NCBI RefSeq assembly: GCF_002884445.1
Contig: NZ_KZ614144.1
Coordinates: forward strand, 4,446,094-4,510,093
DNA from: Paenibacillus castaneae
Lineage (GTDB): Bacteria > Bacillota > Bacilli > Paenibacillales > Paenibacillaceae
Direction: 5' to 3'
DNA: 64,000 nt
Shown one piece after another: positions 7,740 through 18,500 of the stretch (the stretch's first letter is position 1; every line of letters starts with the position of its first letter). The notes beneath the pieces were generated by a model, which was given only the letters and a program-made list of their open reading frames with translations, was not told the origin of the DNA and made no database searches. The position numbers and the translations under genes are program-made.

Positions 7740-10157
7740 TTACGTTGAAGATAACCGTCCAACCCCCAGCACCCTACTAGCCAAATCTACTTGCTCGTGA
7801 TCCAGCTCGACTGTAACAGGTCCTATTCTCCGTTGCTCACGCCACTCTCGTAGATCCTCTTCCGTTTCCAGCTTCAGCTCTGCAATCTCTAAAGCTCGGT
7901 CGAACACATACTTTGAGGTGTACAAGAGTGTATAGATCCCTCGTCCCCCCGGAATGATCGGCTTATCCCGCTTTACCCACTCTCCTACCGTAAACTTCAC
8001 ATACAGTTTTTCTTCCGTGCCCGATCTTGCTGGTCGCTCGGTAATCTCTTTGCGCCGCACGACCTTCCAGTCCGAGATTTTACCGTACCAGTGAATACCC
8101 GTTTCCCCGCGTGGCTCAAACTTCTTTATCGACTGATAGAGTGCCACGTATTCGAGCTGAGTAAGCAGCTTGTGATCCGAGATATTCTCAAGCGGTACAT
8201 GATAAAACTTAAGTTGTAACGCATCATCGAGCTGCTGTACCTCCCGGAGTGATCCTACCAGTACATTTTTACCGATAAGCTTGTTCTCGTAATAATTTTT
8301 CGTTCCACGCGGCCTTGCCGAGCGCTCGTATGCCTTCTCTGGACTATCCATAATGATTTCATCCAGGAAGGCTTCCATCAGCTTGGTGGATCCCGGCAAG
8401 AACGGTAGAGCTCCAACATTGATCAGCTCAATGCTTTTATAAAATTTATGCTCTTCATATTGCTCCTCATTGTGATAGGGAAATAGCACATAAGCCCCGA
8501 ACATGCTGCGTTCCAGTTCTTTCCCGCTTCCCTCTGCGTACACAATAGCGTCACGGTACCGATGCATCGTATTAATATCGGACTCCTCCGGTCCCGGAAG
8601 CGTGTAATCCCTTCGATAGGGAGTCCCCTCATACGCTGGATTGAGCCGATACTTCGCATCAAAAATATACTTATATTCCGCATCGGAATCGTTCTTCTTC
8701 AATGTCAGCACATTGTCGGGACTTTGAGAAATCGTCGGCGTTTGCTCACCACTTGGCAAAGTGTTGTAGTACAGCGTAAAAATCTCGCTATTCTTCGGAT
8801 TACGGTAAACCATCTTTGCCTTTTGCGATTTGTCTAAAGTAACAAACACGCCTGTCCGGTTCACCTTAATAATATCTTGCTTCAACAGCTCATACTTACG
8901 ACTCAGCAAGTCATGAATCTTGAGAAAACACCAGTATTCATATAGCTGCGCCAGATCCTTCATCGATAATCGGAACAGATCACTCTGGATAGAGAGTCCC
9001 TTCATCAACATCAAATAGTTACGATACACCTCGCGGTATCCCGGCGCCATCTGAAGCACAAGCGATACGGAGAGCTGCCTCATCTCCTTAACGTTCAAAA
9101 AATCTAGCTTGAGCATCCTTTGTAGCTGTGATTGCATATCATTCAACTTCCGCGCCAGTATTGGATCCTTAAGGCGTCCCTTCTCAGCTAGGCGAGCCTT
9201 CAGTTCTTTAAGCTTGCTGGCAATACGGAGCAGAACCCAACGAATAAAACGATTCTCGTTCGTATCGTAATCCACATACCGCTTCGTCTCAATCGCATGG
9301 CTCGGGTAATAGCGTTGTCCGTTCATTGGAATAAAACCAAGCTTATCGTCCTGTACGAGCAGTTGCGGACGCTTGGTCAGATAGGAAATGCTCTCCTTCC
9401 CCGTCTTCTTCAAACGTCCTGATTCTACTACTCGGTTCTCCACTTGATGCTTGGAGTGAGGCGAGCTATTAATCCGTTCCACCGCCTGTACAAGCTGAGC
9501 GAATACATGCTGAAGGATCGTGAAGAACTCGGTTAAGCTTTGATGGCGTGTTTCCTTGAGACCCGTGAGATTGTACGTTTTACGCAAAAAATCGAAAGAT
9601 AAGTTATAGATTTGTTGATTGACGTCGTTTAATATCATTTGATAATCATTTTTATAATCCATTTTGACTGGAAAAACTTCAAGCTGAAGCAGTAAAATAG
9701 CCTGTCCATTCAAACGCAGCTCCAGATCAGTCAGTCCAACCTCATTCTGAAAGTTTAAAACGCCTGATAGGATCATACTGCCCAGCGGCTTGACCGCTTG
9801 CCTCAAATAAACATTTTCATGAAAAAAGGTAAGCGGAATGTCTTGTTTTTTTTCGATGACGATCTCGTAAGCCTGCGTTTCATAAAAGAGCGGATAGCTC
9901 GGTATTCCCGTCTTCCAATCCGATAGTTCCTTTGTCTCAGGATGAAACATTGAAACCTTTTCTATTGAAAGTGCAGTCGAGGGCGCAGAAATTTGCAGTT
10001 GTGCTTCTATAAGCTGATTGTCATCATTTCTATGCAATTGCAGCGTATCTACCGTTGGATGGAACGGCTTACCCTGTATGTACAAATTAAACAGGCTCGT
10101 TTCGACCCGTAGCAGCTCAACACTCTGATTAAGAGAGCCAATAGGAGGTGAATCCAT
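7740..10157 (-). CDS. DUF2357 / PD-(D/E)XK nuclease partner of McrB-like ATPase
   Basis: An 805-residue protein. The N-terminal 350 residues fit the beta-rich/helical DUF2357 region. The C-terminal half is a PD-(D/E)XK nuclease domain of the DUF524 (PDDEXK_7) type: conserved E407 in YEYW, P480-D481, and D500-A-K502 in YIFDAKYR. It overlaps the upstream ATPase gene by 29 bases and has its own GAGGAAG ribosome-binding site, so the pair is co-translated. In McrBC-type modification-dependent restriction, an ATPase/GTPase translocates DNA and a nuclease subunit like this one cuts. That role is inferred here from domain pairing; the recognised modification is unknown. Confidence 0.85.
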   Translation of the reverse strand: MDSPPIGSLNQSVELLRVETSLFNLYIQGKPFHPTVDTLQLHRNDDNQLIEAQLQISAPSTALSIEKVSMFHPETKELSDWKTGIPSYPLFYETQAYEIVIEKKQDIPLTFFHENVYLRQAVKPLGSMILSGVLNFQNEVGLTDLELRLNGQAILLLQLEVFPVKMDYKNDYQMILNDVNQQIYNLSFDFLRKTYNLTGLKETRHQSLTEFFTILQHVFAQLVQAVERINSSPHSKHQVENRVVESGRLKKTGKESISYLTKRPQLLVQDDKLGFIPMNGQRYYPSHAIETKRYVDYDTNENRFIRWVLLRIASKLKELKARLAEKGRLKDPILARKLNDMQSQLQRMLKLDFLNVKEMRQLSVSLVLQMAPGYREVYRNYLMLMKGLSIQSDLFRLSMKDLAQLYEYWCFLKIHDLLSRKYELLKQDIIKVNRTGVFVTLDKSQKAKMVYRNPKNSEIFTLYYNTLPSGEQTPTISQSPDNVLTLKKNDSDAEYKYIFDAKYRLNPAYEGTPYRRDYTLPGPEESDINTMHRYRDAIVYAEGSGKELERSMFGAYVLFPYHNEEQYEEHKFYKSIELINVGALPFLPGSTKLMEAFLDEIIMDSPEKAYERSARPRGTKNYYENKLIGKNVLVGSLREVQQLDDALQLKFYHVPLENISDHKLLTQLEYVALYQSIKKFEPRGETGIHWYGKISDWKVVRRKEITERPARSGTEEKLYVKFTVGEWVKRDKPIIPGGRGIYTLLYTSKYVFDRALEIAELKLETEEDLREWREQRRIGPVTVELDHEQVDLASRVLGVGRLSST

Positions 10158-12891
10158 CTTCCTCTAACCTCCGTAACATAAAGGCTATTTTCCGAGTACT
10201 CATCGGGTATTTAGCTCTTTCTTCCGGTTCATGTGCACTCCACTTCATGTACAGATCGGAGGCGTCATCCATCAAGCTATTCACTGACAAAGCTTTGCCT
10301 AACGCTTCCTGCATAAGGAGAAGAAGCACGCGCTTGACCGATGAGCTACTGCCTTGTACGCGTGGCAATATTTTCTGCAAAAGCTGTAAATCGAATGCTT
10401 CATCCTCACCCATAAGACTGAACCGTTCGTTATAGATCATATAGAAGCAAACGGCATCTCGTATACGGAATCCAACATGCGAATGAACCTGCTCCAATAT
10501 GTTATTCACTTTGACCAGCTTCGCTGTCACTTGCTTCACCAGCTCTTGATTCTCCCCGTAAGCATCAATGAGCTGTAAATACTCACTGCGTAGAAAAGCA
10601 TTAGAGGTCTTAATAGTTGTTGCTTCATTCGATTGAATAACTTGATCTGGAAATTGCTCAAGATTAATGTAGTTAAATTCAATCGTATTGGCGCGGTCCA
10701 GTACCTTTTTGCTAAAAGGATGCGTCGTCTCATCCATATTGACAGTCCCAATTAAATAAACATTATCCGGGAGCGATAGGTTCCCGTAAATTGGTTGGTC
10801 ATCTGATGCAAGAGTGTCCTTGTTAATAAGAGGCATCGTCACGATTGCCTCACCCTGCCACTCCTGCGTTTCAATAATACTAAGTAGATCGCTGAAATAA
10901 TGCTCTACTCTAGCTAAGTTCATCTCATCCAAACAAATGAAATACGGCTTCCGTTGATTGCTTGGTTTTGAAGCCTCGACAAGCGCCTCCGCCAACCGTC
11001 CTGGACGAAACGCACCCGATAAATCCTTATAGCCTATAAGGTCCGACGGATCACTCCAGTCTGGACGCACAGGAATAAGAGTGAATTGATGGTTATGACT
11101 AAGAGCACCTAACGCTTCCGCGAATAATTTCACTAGCTTCGTCTTTCCCGTCCCAGAGACACCTGCTAGAATGACAAAGGGTTTTGTTTTGAGAGATAGG
11201 TATAAGTTCTCTATTAACTCATTCGGAAAGTGAAATCCTTTGTTACGGATGAAGGATTTAATATAACTTAAGCGGTCCGAAACCGTCATTGTATCCAAAG
11301 GCTCGGCCTCCTCATCTAATTGGAACATATATTGATCTCCCGTTTTCTTCACAAATTGAAGCTCCTCTAACCAATTCAGCATAAAGCGAGATCTGTTCTC
11401 TTGCGTAACCGTTCCCCATTCTTCTTCAAGCCCCATTGCCGAAATAAAAGCGGTATTGAATTCGTCTAGCGTAAATGTACCAAGCTCCCCCACTATTGAA
11501 ATAGCTAGATTCATTACCTTAGCGAGATTAGTAGCATGGTCACCATTTGATTCTCCCAGATAACGTCTAATTAATTGAACCTGTTCTGGGCTCAATCTCC
11601 ACTTATTTTCATCAAAAGCTAAATAATATTCTGTCCCTTGCGGAGTTAATGAGTAGTACCCATCTTCTACCGAAATTTGACCTAGCTCCTGTAAGGCTCT
11701 CCCCACATGTTGAATCCGTTCTTTGGGGTTTTTAACATCGTCCCCCGAGATAAGCACGGTTGCTTGATTGGAGACTAGTTCGTTGATGTGTATAGGAGAA
11801 TAATTGTTGTTACCTAAGTAAGAGATAATTCCTTGACCCAAATAGAGATGTGCCAATGTGTATTTAAAAGTTGAAGGGGCTGTTGGTTGCTGTTGTTCGG
11901 TTACTTGATCAGCGTAAAGCTTATAGTTATACATCATGTTTTCTAGATCAGCAATAAGAATGTCATCTTCGGGGATGTTGTTTCGATCATAACGTACATA
12001 CGCTACAGTAGAAACCTGATAATCTCGCCCTATCCCACTGGAAGTTAAATGGATATTTTCGTCTTTATGTAGATTCTGAAGTGGCAAGAGCTCCCTCATC
12101 TCTCTCACCTTTTGCTCAAAATACTGGTAGCCGTCTTTTTTTCCCCGTTCTCGCAGAGGCACAGTAACCCCTTGAAGTAGAGTTAAATAGACAGCACTCA
12201 TGTCTTCAGCAAACAAGTAAACGATATATTCACCTTGCTGAGTAGTTGTTGTAAGACGTTTATCTAGAATAGCCAGCCAAGGGATGTTGGCCCAGTTGCC
12301 TTGACCTATCGAGCCTTGTACCTTATAGTCTCCATTCATAAATGGTAATTCTCTCAGATACTCGGGTAACGATTGCCTAAAGAGCCTGCCTAGCTGATGA
12401 TTAGCAAACTGTTGGGTTTTAGCTTCAATGTACGTATTTAGAATCAGTGATAGTGACTCCTGTAAGGATATTGTCGGAGCTGAGCTCAATTGGCTATTGT
12501 AGTTCGACAATTCAATGCGAGCATATTCACTTAGTTCGGCTATAACATCTTCATTCAATTTATCCCATATATGAGGTTTGAAGGTAATAGTATCAGGTGT
12601 TACTTCCAGAATGGAGGATAAAGCATCAATGGGTGTTTTAAGTAACGACTTGGTTTGACCCAGTGTAAAGTCACTCCACTTAAACGCAGATCCCTGTGGC
12701 GGATAATCTACTTGTGCTCCATTCATGCTACCATCCCGGTAATACGATAAAAACCGCTCAGCCACTTGGTTGAGCGGTAACCTTCGATTAAATGACTCTT
12801 TGTAATCATCAAGAATAGATAGAACTAAGACCATTTTGTAGGATTTTTGTCGGCTCCGAAATATCGAAGCAAGCTCTTGTGGCAATGTCAT
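10129..12891 (-). CDS. McrB-like AAA+ ATPase with MrcB N-terminal domain
   Basis: A 920-residue protein from ATG 12891, nine bases after GGAG; the upstream TTG at 12954 has no ribosome-binding site. Residues about 150-320 match the MrcB N-terminal domain (DUF3578; QGSIGQGNWANIPWLAI). A winged-helix-like middle follows. The AAA_5 domain begins near residue 575, with Walker A GVSGTGKTK, Walker B YFICLDEMNLARVEHYFSDL, the sensor GTVNMDETTH and arginine finger KKVLDRAN. It likely forms the hexameric motor and recognition subunit for the nuclease encoded downstream (29-base overlap). Two further nuclease genes precede it on the same strand, suggesting a four-gene type IV restriction-like locus. 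Confidence 0.88.
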   Translation of the reverse strand: MTLPQELASIFRSRQKSYKMVLVLSILDDYKESFNRRLPLNQVAERFLSYYRDGSMNGAQVDYPPQGSAFKWSDFTLGQTKSLLKTPIDALSSILEVTPDTITFKPHIWDKLNEDVIAELSEYARIELSNYNSQLSSAPTISLQESLSLILNTYIEAKTQQFANHQLGRLFRQSLPEYLRELPFMNGDYKVQGSIGQGNWANIPWLAILDKRLTTTTQQGEYIVYLFAEDMSAVYLTLLQGVTVPLRERGKKDGYQYFEQKVREMRELLPLQNLHKDENIHLTSSGIGRDYQVSTVAYVRYDRNNIPEDDILIADLENMMYNYKLYADQVTEQQQPTAPSTFKYTLAHLYLGQGIISYLGNNNYSPIHINELVSNQATVLISGDDVKNPKERIQHVGRALQELGQISVEDGYYSLTPQGTEYYLAFDENKWRLSPEQVQLIRRYLGESNGDHATNLAKVMNLAISIVGELGTFTLDEFNTAFISAMGLEEEWGTVTQENRSRFMLNWLEELQFVKKTGDQYMFQLDEEAEPLDTMTVSDRLSYIKSFIRNKGFHFPNELIENLYLSLKTKPFVILAGVSGTGKTKLVKLFAEALGALSHNHQFTLIPVRPDWSDPSDLIGYKDLSGAFRPGRLAEALVEASKPSNQRKPYFICLDEMNLARVEHYFSDLLSIIETQEWQGEAIVTMPLINKDTLASDDQPIYGNLSLPDNVYLIGTVNMDETTHPFSKKVLDRANTIEFNYINLEQFPDQVIQSNEATTIKTSNAFLRSEYLQLIDAYGENQELVKQVTAKLVKVNNILEQVHSHVGFRIRDAVCFYMIYNERFSLMGEDEAFDLQLLQKILPRVQGSSSSVKRVLLLLMQEALGKALSVNSLMDDASDLYMKWSAHEPEERAKYPMSTRKIAFMLRRLEEDGFTSYWLS

Positions 12892-13009
12892 ATGATTTCG
12901 CTCCAAACTATCAGTTAGACTTTTTGGCTTTTCTATGTGTTGGGCTTTAATCAAGATATGGCGTCTTTTCCTGACTTTAAGTGTATCACCGGTAAAAAAT
13001 AGAATCTAT

Positions 13010-13993
13010 CTATATTGATCTTGTATTCCTACATTTAGGAAATGAAGTACAACCCCAGAATTCCCTACCTTCTCTGCTCTTTCTTTTTATCATTGGAGCT
13101 CCACACGTGCAAGTAGATTCTGATGACACAGCTAGTTGTTTTTGAGTTGTCTGTAATTCAGAAATTGTGGATTTCATGGTTTTAGGTATTTTCTTAGACT
13201 CCTTATTCCCCGGTTTCCATTTGCCCCATGTTTTTAATTTTTGTTCAATTATTCCTCCGTGCCAATAATCAACTTTAAACTTCTCCGCCTCTGTTCTAGC
13301 TGGGCCTGTTAGATCTGATGTTGTGATAAGAAGGCTAAGAATACAATCATGGTTTCGCTTAGCTCCGACCAGTTCTCGAACAACCTGTACGCCAATTAGA
13401 TTGTGATTTGCATAACACTTGGCCTGTACAGCTGTTTTCTCACCTCTCTGATCAATGATGACAAGATCTACACCACCATCCTTGCCACCAATACCGACTT
13501 CAAGAACCGTAAATCCTTGATCGCGGAAATAGAGGGCGAGTATTCGTTCAAATTCAGCACCAGACATACTTTCTAATGAGCTGCTTAAAATCTCTTGGTC
13601 CGGTCTACTTAGCTTTGAATGCAGTCGTTGAGATTTAATACTGTTATTTGATTTCCGATTTGTTTTCCTATCTCTCTTTTTCTTTTTACTTGGAATTAAA
13701 CGTATAACAACGCCAAGCGTGACTATCAAGAAAAACATGATCATAATCATAGCTATCACATTCCAAGAAGCAACTAAGCTTTTTATTTTTTCATATTGAT
13801 TTGCACAGGTTATTAAAATATAAGCAGATCCAGCAAACCCAACTAAGCTCGCAAGCTTTTCTGGTATCCAAGGGCTGAGGAATCTGTAATACAACACTGC
13901 CCCTAGAAATAAGAAGAAGAGGATGCACATGAATATAAAGATTAATGGAGCTAATAAACTTTGATTCATTAATTGAGCTAATTCGTTATTCAA
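13010..13993 (-). CDS. Membrane-anchored Mrr-like nuclease with C4 zinc finger
   Basis: A 327-residue protein starting at TTG 13993, eight bases after GGAG. Residues 14-36, about 47-63 and 79-99 are transmembrane. A basic linker follows, then an Mrr_cat restriction domain at about 140-255 with catalytic D176 and Q190-A-K192 (GGVDLVI, TAVQAKCY). The end is a topoisomerase-type C4 zinc finger (C295, C297, C315, C321). Similar membrane/Mrr/zinc-finger proteins are common in Bacillales and are thought to cut foreign or modified DNA near the membrane. It lies between two other nuclease genes on the same strand. Confidence 0.85.
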   Translation of the reverse strand: MNNELAQLMNQSLLAPLIFIFMCILFFLFLGAVLYYRFLSPWIPEKLASLVGFAGSAYILITCANQYEKIKSLVASWNVIAMIMIMFFLIVTLGVVIRLIPSKKKKRDRKTNRKSNNSIKSQRLHSKLSRPDQEILSSSLESMSGAEFERILALYFRDQGFTVLEVGIGGKDGGVDLVIIDQRGEKTAVQAKCYANHNLIGVQVVRELVGAKRNHDCILSLLITTSDLTGPARTEAEKFKVDYWHGGIIEQKLKTWGKWKPGNKESKKIPKTMKSTISELQTTQKQLAVSSESTCTCGAPMIKRKSREGREFWGCTSFPKCRNTRSI

Positions 13994-14053
13994 CAGGAAT
14001 ACTCCTTATTAAGTAAAGTTATATAAAATCAATAAATATTTAATATATTATTC

Positions 14054-14935
14054 TTAGTACGCTTGAATTCCGAACTTTAAAAGCTTCTTGGGTAAGAGAT
14101 CATCAAGGTTTTGGATATCGCTATCAACAAGTTCTATTAAATTAAATCCATATTTTGAATAGACCTTTATCTTCTCTTTTTTTCGTTCTGCATATCTTTC
14201 ATCGTTTTCTAGACCCCAAAACTCAATATATACTTTTCCAACAGGAAGATAGAAATCACAATAAATCTCTTCTTCCACTGGTAATCTCCGTTCATAGGCA
14301 TGGACGATTTCCGACATATACAGCCAATTATCAATTAACATTTCTGCTCGAGAACGAACATAGTGTCCATCGGCTGCACGATGCTTTGCCTCAAACTTAT
14401 CACGAAAATTAGAACTAGAAGGTAGCTTATCTTCTTTAATATCTTCCGCAGGTGTTCCTTGAACGGACTGGAAGGTCTCGAGAAGTCTTTTGTTTGTTAG
14501 TATACTTGAATCCCAACAAACATAAGGGACTCCCGTTTGCTCATATTCAAATTGTTTTCCACCTAGGCTTTCTCCAAGCTTTGTTACTGTCCAACCTTTT
14601 ACATTTTTTTGAACCATTCCAAGCTCTGATAAGATTGGGTTAATTCTAAACTTTGATATATTAAAATGCTTACTCAGTGTAATTGCACTCAATAATTTAT
14701 CAGAGCCACCAATTTCTGAAAGATATTCTTTTATCTTTCCATCCCACGCTATATAGGTACCATGCTGTGGATGACTCTTCATTGTTTCCCCCATCTCGAC
14801 ACCTTTATTGGTTAATACCCAAGCCTCGTTTTCTCTTAGAATGCATCCTGCATCCGTTAAAGATTGAAACAGGTGCTTTGCTTGTAACCCCAGTTCTTTT
14901 GCTAATGCTGTCGTTGATATTTGTTTCTCGCTCAT
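14054..14935 (-). CDS. Tandem winged-helix protein with Vsr/DUF559-like nuclease domain
   Basis: A 293-residue protein starting at ATG 14935 behind AGGAGG. It has two tandem 60-residue winged-helix-like units, each ending in a G-x-(Y/V)-x-x-W-D motif (YIAWDGKI and YVCWDSSI). These resemble phage antirepressor-type DNA-binding repeats. Residues from about 190 form a PD-(D/E)XK-like domain: RSRAEMLIDNWL, then YCDFYLPVGKVYIEFWG, then KKEKIKVYSKYGFNLIEL. This matches the Vsr/DUF559 pattern of small endonucleases. It is the first gene of the minus-strand defence island. The function as a sequence- or structure-guided nuclease is inferred. Confidence 0.7.
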   Translation of the reverse strand: MSEKQISTTALAKELGLQAKHLFQSLTDAGCILRENEAWVLTNKGVEMGETMKSHPQHGTYIAWDGKIKEYLSEIGGSDKLLSAITLSKHFNISKFRINPILSELGMVQKNVKGWTVTKLGESLGGKQFEYEQTGVPYVCWDSSILTNKRLLETFQSVQGTPAEDIKEDKLPSSSNFRDKFEAKHRAADGHYVRSRAEMLIDNWLYMSEIVHAYERRLPVEEEIYCDFYLPVGKVYIEFWGLENDERYAERKKEKIKVYSKYGFNLIELVDSDIQNLDDLLPKKLLKFGIQAY

Positions 14936-15579
14936 CTGATCCTCCTAGTTGATTGACTCTTCCAGTTCAAATTAAATGTGGTAGCTATGTTTACTGCTCA
15001 TAGTCGAGTTTCATTATTTTTTCTTAGGACTGTTTATGACTAACTAAAGTAAACTATTGAAATTTCTTAAGCGCCATGTATTAACACTAAACGGAAATAA
15101 TTAACTTTGGTAGATTTCGACAAAATAGTACAATAGTCCTTCTTTGTGAATTATTAAATCTCAATACTCAATAGTAAAGCATGAAAAGAAAAAGACGCTG
15201 CTATAATCTCGCATACGTCTCAACCTTATTCTCCATTTAGCCTTCTTAATGTCCTTTGTCATTACTTTGCATACGATATAAAGAGTGCAACAGATGCATT
15301 GATCGTATATTAGACTTTTGCTGCAATGCATATCGAACATAAAAAAACCAACACCTTATTGATAATTTGGTGTTGGCTTTTTTCAAAAAACTCAGTTATC
15401 TTTTAATACAGTCCTTCGTTTCATTCGTAGAATAAAACAACCTCTTTATTGAGTGTGCTAGCAGAAGAACACAGAAATATAGTTATCCGTTATATTTCTC
15501 ATCACATCTGACTACTCACAAAGACTTTTGAGATCACAATCGGTGCTTCCGAGGTATGAGGATGAAAACTATCATAACC
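14936..15579. other. AT-rich intergenic gap between two defence loci
   Basis: Roughly 640 bases with no ORF that looks coding. The only clear element is the terminator at 15341-15382. The upstream part should contain the promoter of the 14935 gene, but no convincing boxes are visible. Confidence 0.5.
15341..15382. terminator. Bidirectional terminator
   Basis: CCAACACC (15348-15355) pairs with GGTGTTGG (15369-15376), with seven A before and six T after the stem. It lies 200 bases past the end of the STAND gene. Confidence 0.85.
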
Positions 15580-18500
15580 TTATAAATTGAAAATTGAGTA
15601 CTGTAGCCTCTCACCTTCATGTTCTTTTTCAACCATATTCAAATATTTATCCATTTCTTTTTCTCTAATTTCTACCTCATTTTTCGTTAATATAGATATT
15701 TCCGATTCTCTTTTTCCAATTGAATTAAATGAAGTCCCTACTCTTACGCCAGAGTTTTTTGTAATCCACCAACGATCATGAATTGGTAAAACCCCTTTAG
15801 ACTTTGTCCCTGTTATTACCACTTTGGTGTCTGGTGGATCTTGATCTGAAAGATGAATCCTCCAGTAATTCTTATAGGTACTCTCCCAAGGTTTCTCAAC
15901 TTTTTCGTGGTGTTTAACGCTTGTAAGAATCTCAATATAACAATCAGGATTTACGGTTCGAATTAATTGTAATATCTCCAAATCCTCAACGCCGAAGTAT
16001 GGGTCACAAATCTTTATATAGTCGCTTAACTCTTTTTCTAGCCAATCTCGAATATATTGTATTGCTACTTCTCTTTCACCAGACTTAATAAATAAACTTT
16101 CGTCATTTGCCTTTATTGTATTTATCTTTAATAGTTTAAGTTGTTTTGTATTTCTACTCGATAGTTTTAAAGAAACCTCAGCAGCAATTAAACACGATTC
16201 AAGAATTGGCCTCAAATAAGTAATAGCGTGGTTTGTATTTGAATACCTCTTAACTGCATTTTCAATAATCCAAGAATATGTTGTGTATGATTTGTCGAAT
16301 AAAATACTAGATGCTAATAACAAATACTCCTTTGTACTCTCGAAATTTACTGTTTCAACCCTACCAGCATTTAGTGACGCTAATAGCCTATATGATGCTT
16401 TTACATACTGTTCCCTCGAGTATCCATTTTCTTCGGGTTTATTTTCCTTCTTTTTCTCGAGCATTTTCTTCCTTAGTTCTAACACACCCAATTGCTCATT
16501 AAGTTTCTTATTAATACTTTTTCTCGCAGTGTCATCATCTGTTAAAGAAACCAAAGAATTAGCAAGTTCCGGATCAATTCTATGAGCAAAATCAATAATT
16601 CTTTTCTGAGCAGAATTAATCTCTTCGTCCTCTTTTTTCAATGTTAACTCCATAGCCTTTTTTAAATACTTCTTACTCATCGTAGAATCTATATCTATTA
16701 GAATATTTGAAATTGATTCATATGATTGAATTTTATCCAGCATGGTTGGGATATTACTTACAATCCCCTCCAATTCAATCAATATATCACTTTGGTTATT
16801 AAACTCTTTTCTATTTAAACATCCTAATAAGATTGAAATCACTAATGCTTTATCAGATGTATTAGGAATATCCCTAGCCATTATAACCAAATCATTCCAG
16901 TATTTCATTGATTTGTTTCTATCCATTCTCCATACATATGCAAGAGACGCGATTTTATAGCCTTCGTGTGTAATATGTCTTGGATTTGGAAATTTATCAC
17001 TAATTAACTGCTGTAATTTTTGTATTATACTTGAATTCTGTTGTTTTGAAATTAATGAGTTTGATTCTTTAGTAGTCAAGCTAAATGATATTGTTTTAAT
17101 AACATCATATACGATTGTATCGTGGGTAATTTTCTCCAGCAATTCACATATATCTATAATCTCTTCATAGTTTAATTTAAATGTCTGAGCATACACCTCA
17201 TCAAACGGTTGAGTTGGAGATAATTTTCTCATAATATACTCACAAATCTTTAAATAAGCTACGTCTTTTTCAAGAGACGGAAGCTCGTCTATTACTTCAA
17301 ATGCTGTTAATTTGTGTGCCAAATAAAGTGAAACGCATATGTTGCTAATAATAAAATATTTATAACGCCGATCATTTTCTGCAATTTGCTCTACATTCTT
17401 CTTCACAAAATCACGAACTACTAATTTACCTTCTTCAATTCTTCCTGATAGGAAAAATGAAACTGCTAATTCTGAATATAACCTTGCCTTTTCACCACTA
17501 GAAGGAATTGTCTTTATTAAAAAGCTAATTCGTTCAAAATCAGGCTTTACATCAAACTTTTCTTTAAGCAAACCTGAAAAGCTACGAATAACAAGTCGTA
17601 AAGTTGAAATAAAAGTCCATGATCCTTTTGGATCATCTAACAAAGTATTTTCTCTGAATGCTTCAGTCAATTCCAGATATTCTTTAGCAAGTTCTAATGA
17701 ATGATGAGATAGTTCGCTAATAATTTTAAAACCAATGTCTATTTTTCTCCAACCGATATCTATATTATCCCATGTATGTCTTAACTCTTCTTGTATTTTC
17801 TCATTGAACACTTTATATTTTAGATTAGATTTGAAAATTTTAATTAATTCACAACATGCATCACATCTTATCTCTGCTTCTGTTATCCAACTTACCCTAT
17901 CAAATATAGACATTAATTTTGACAAGATATCATCATCTATTTCCTCTACCTTTTCTGCTGCTACATGAATTACATCATATATTGCCTCATTTATTAAATC
18001 ATGATCAGTAATCTTAGTGATTATATCTGTAATTATCTTAATATTTACAGCGCTTATCCTCTCTTCAAGTAAAGATTGAATACACAAAGAGTAGGCTGCA
18101 TTTCTATTAATTTCTGTATTAATTTTTTCAATTATGTTCAATATAAATTCCATGTCAACTTTTGAAAACTGATTAATAAAAGTTTTTAGATGGTGAATCT
18201 GATCTGCTGTTCCTTGTAATAGATTATCTAGAACACCGTTTAAGTCAGACCTTACAACAGTATTTATTCCTTCTTTTTCTTCTAATACATTATCTAAATC
18301 TATTTTTGCTATTCCCATATACAACATTGCAAACCCACTAGTTTTTGTTTCAATATCCTCTATCTCGGAGATGTAGAAATAAATTTCCATTAATCTTTGG
18401 TAAGCATGATTCTCATCATAGTATTTCTCATTCTCTGCTAAAATTAACTGTAATGATATGTAATCTTCAGTAGGTCCTGATTTTTCAATATTCTTTTTTT

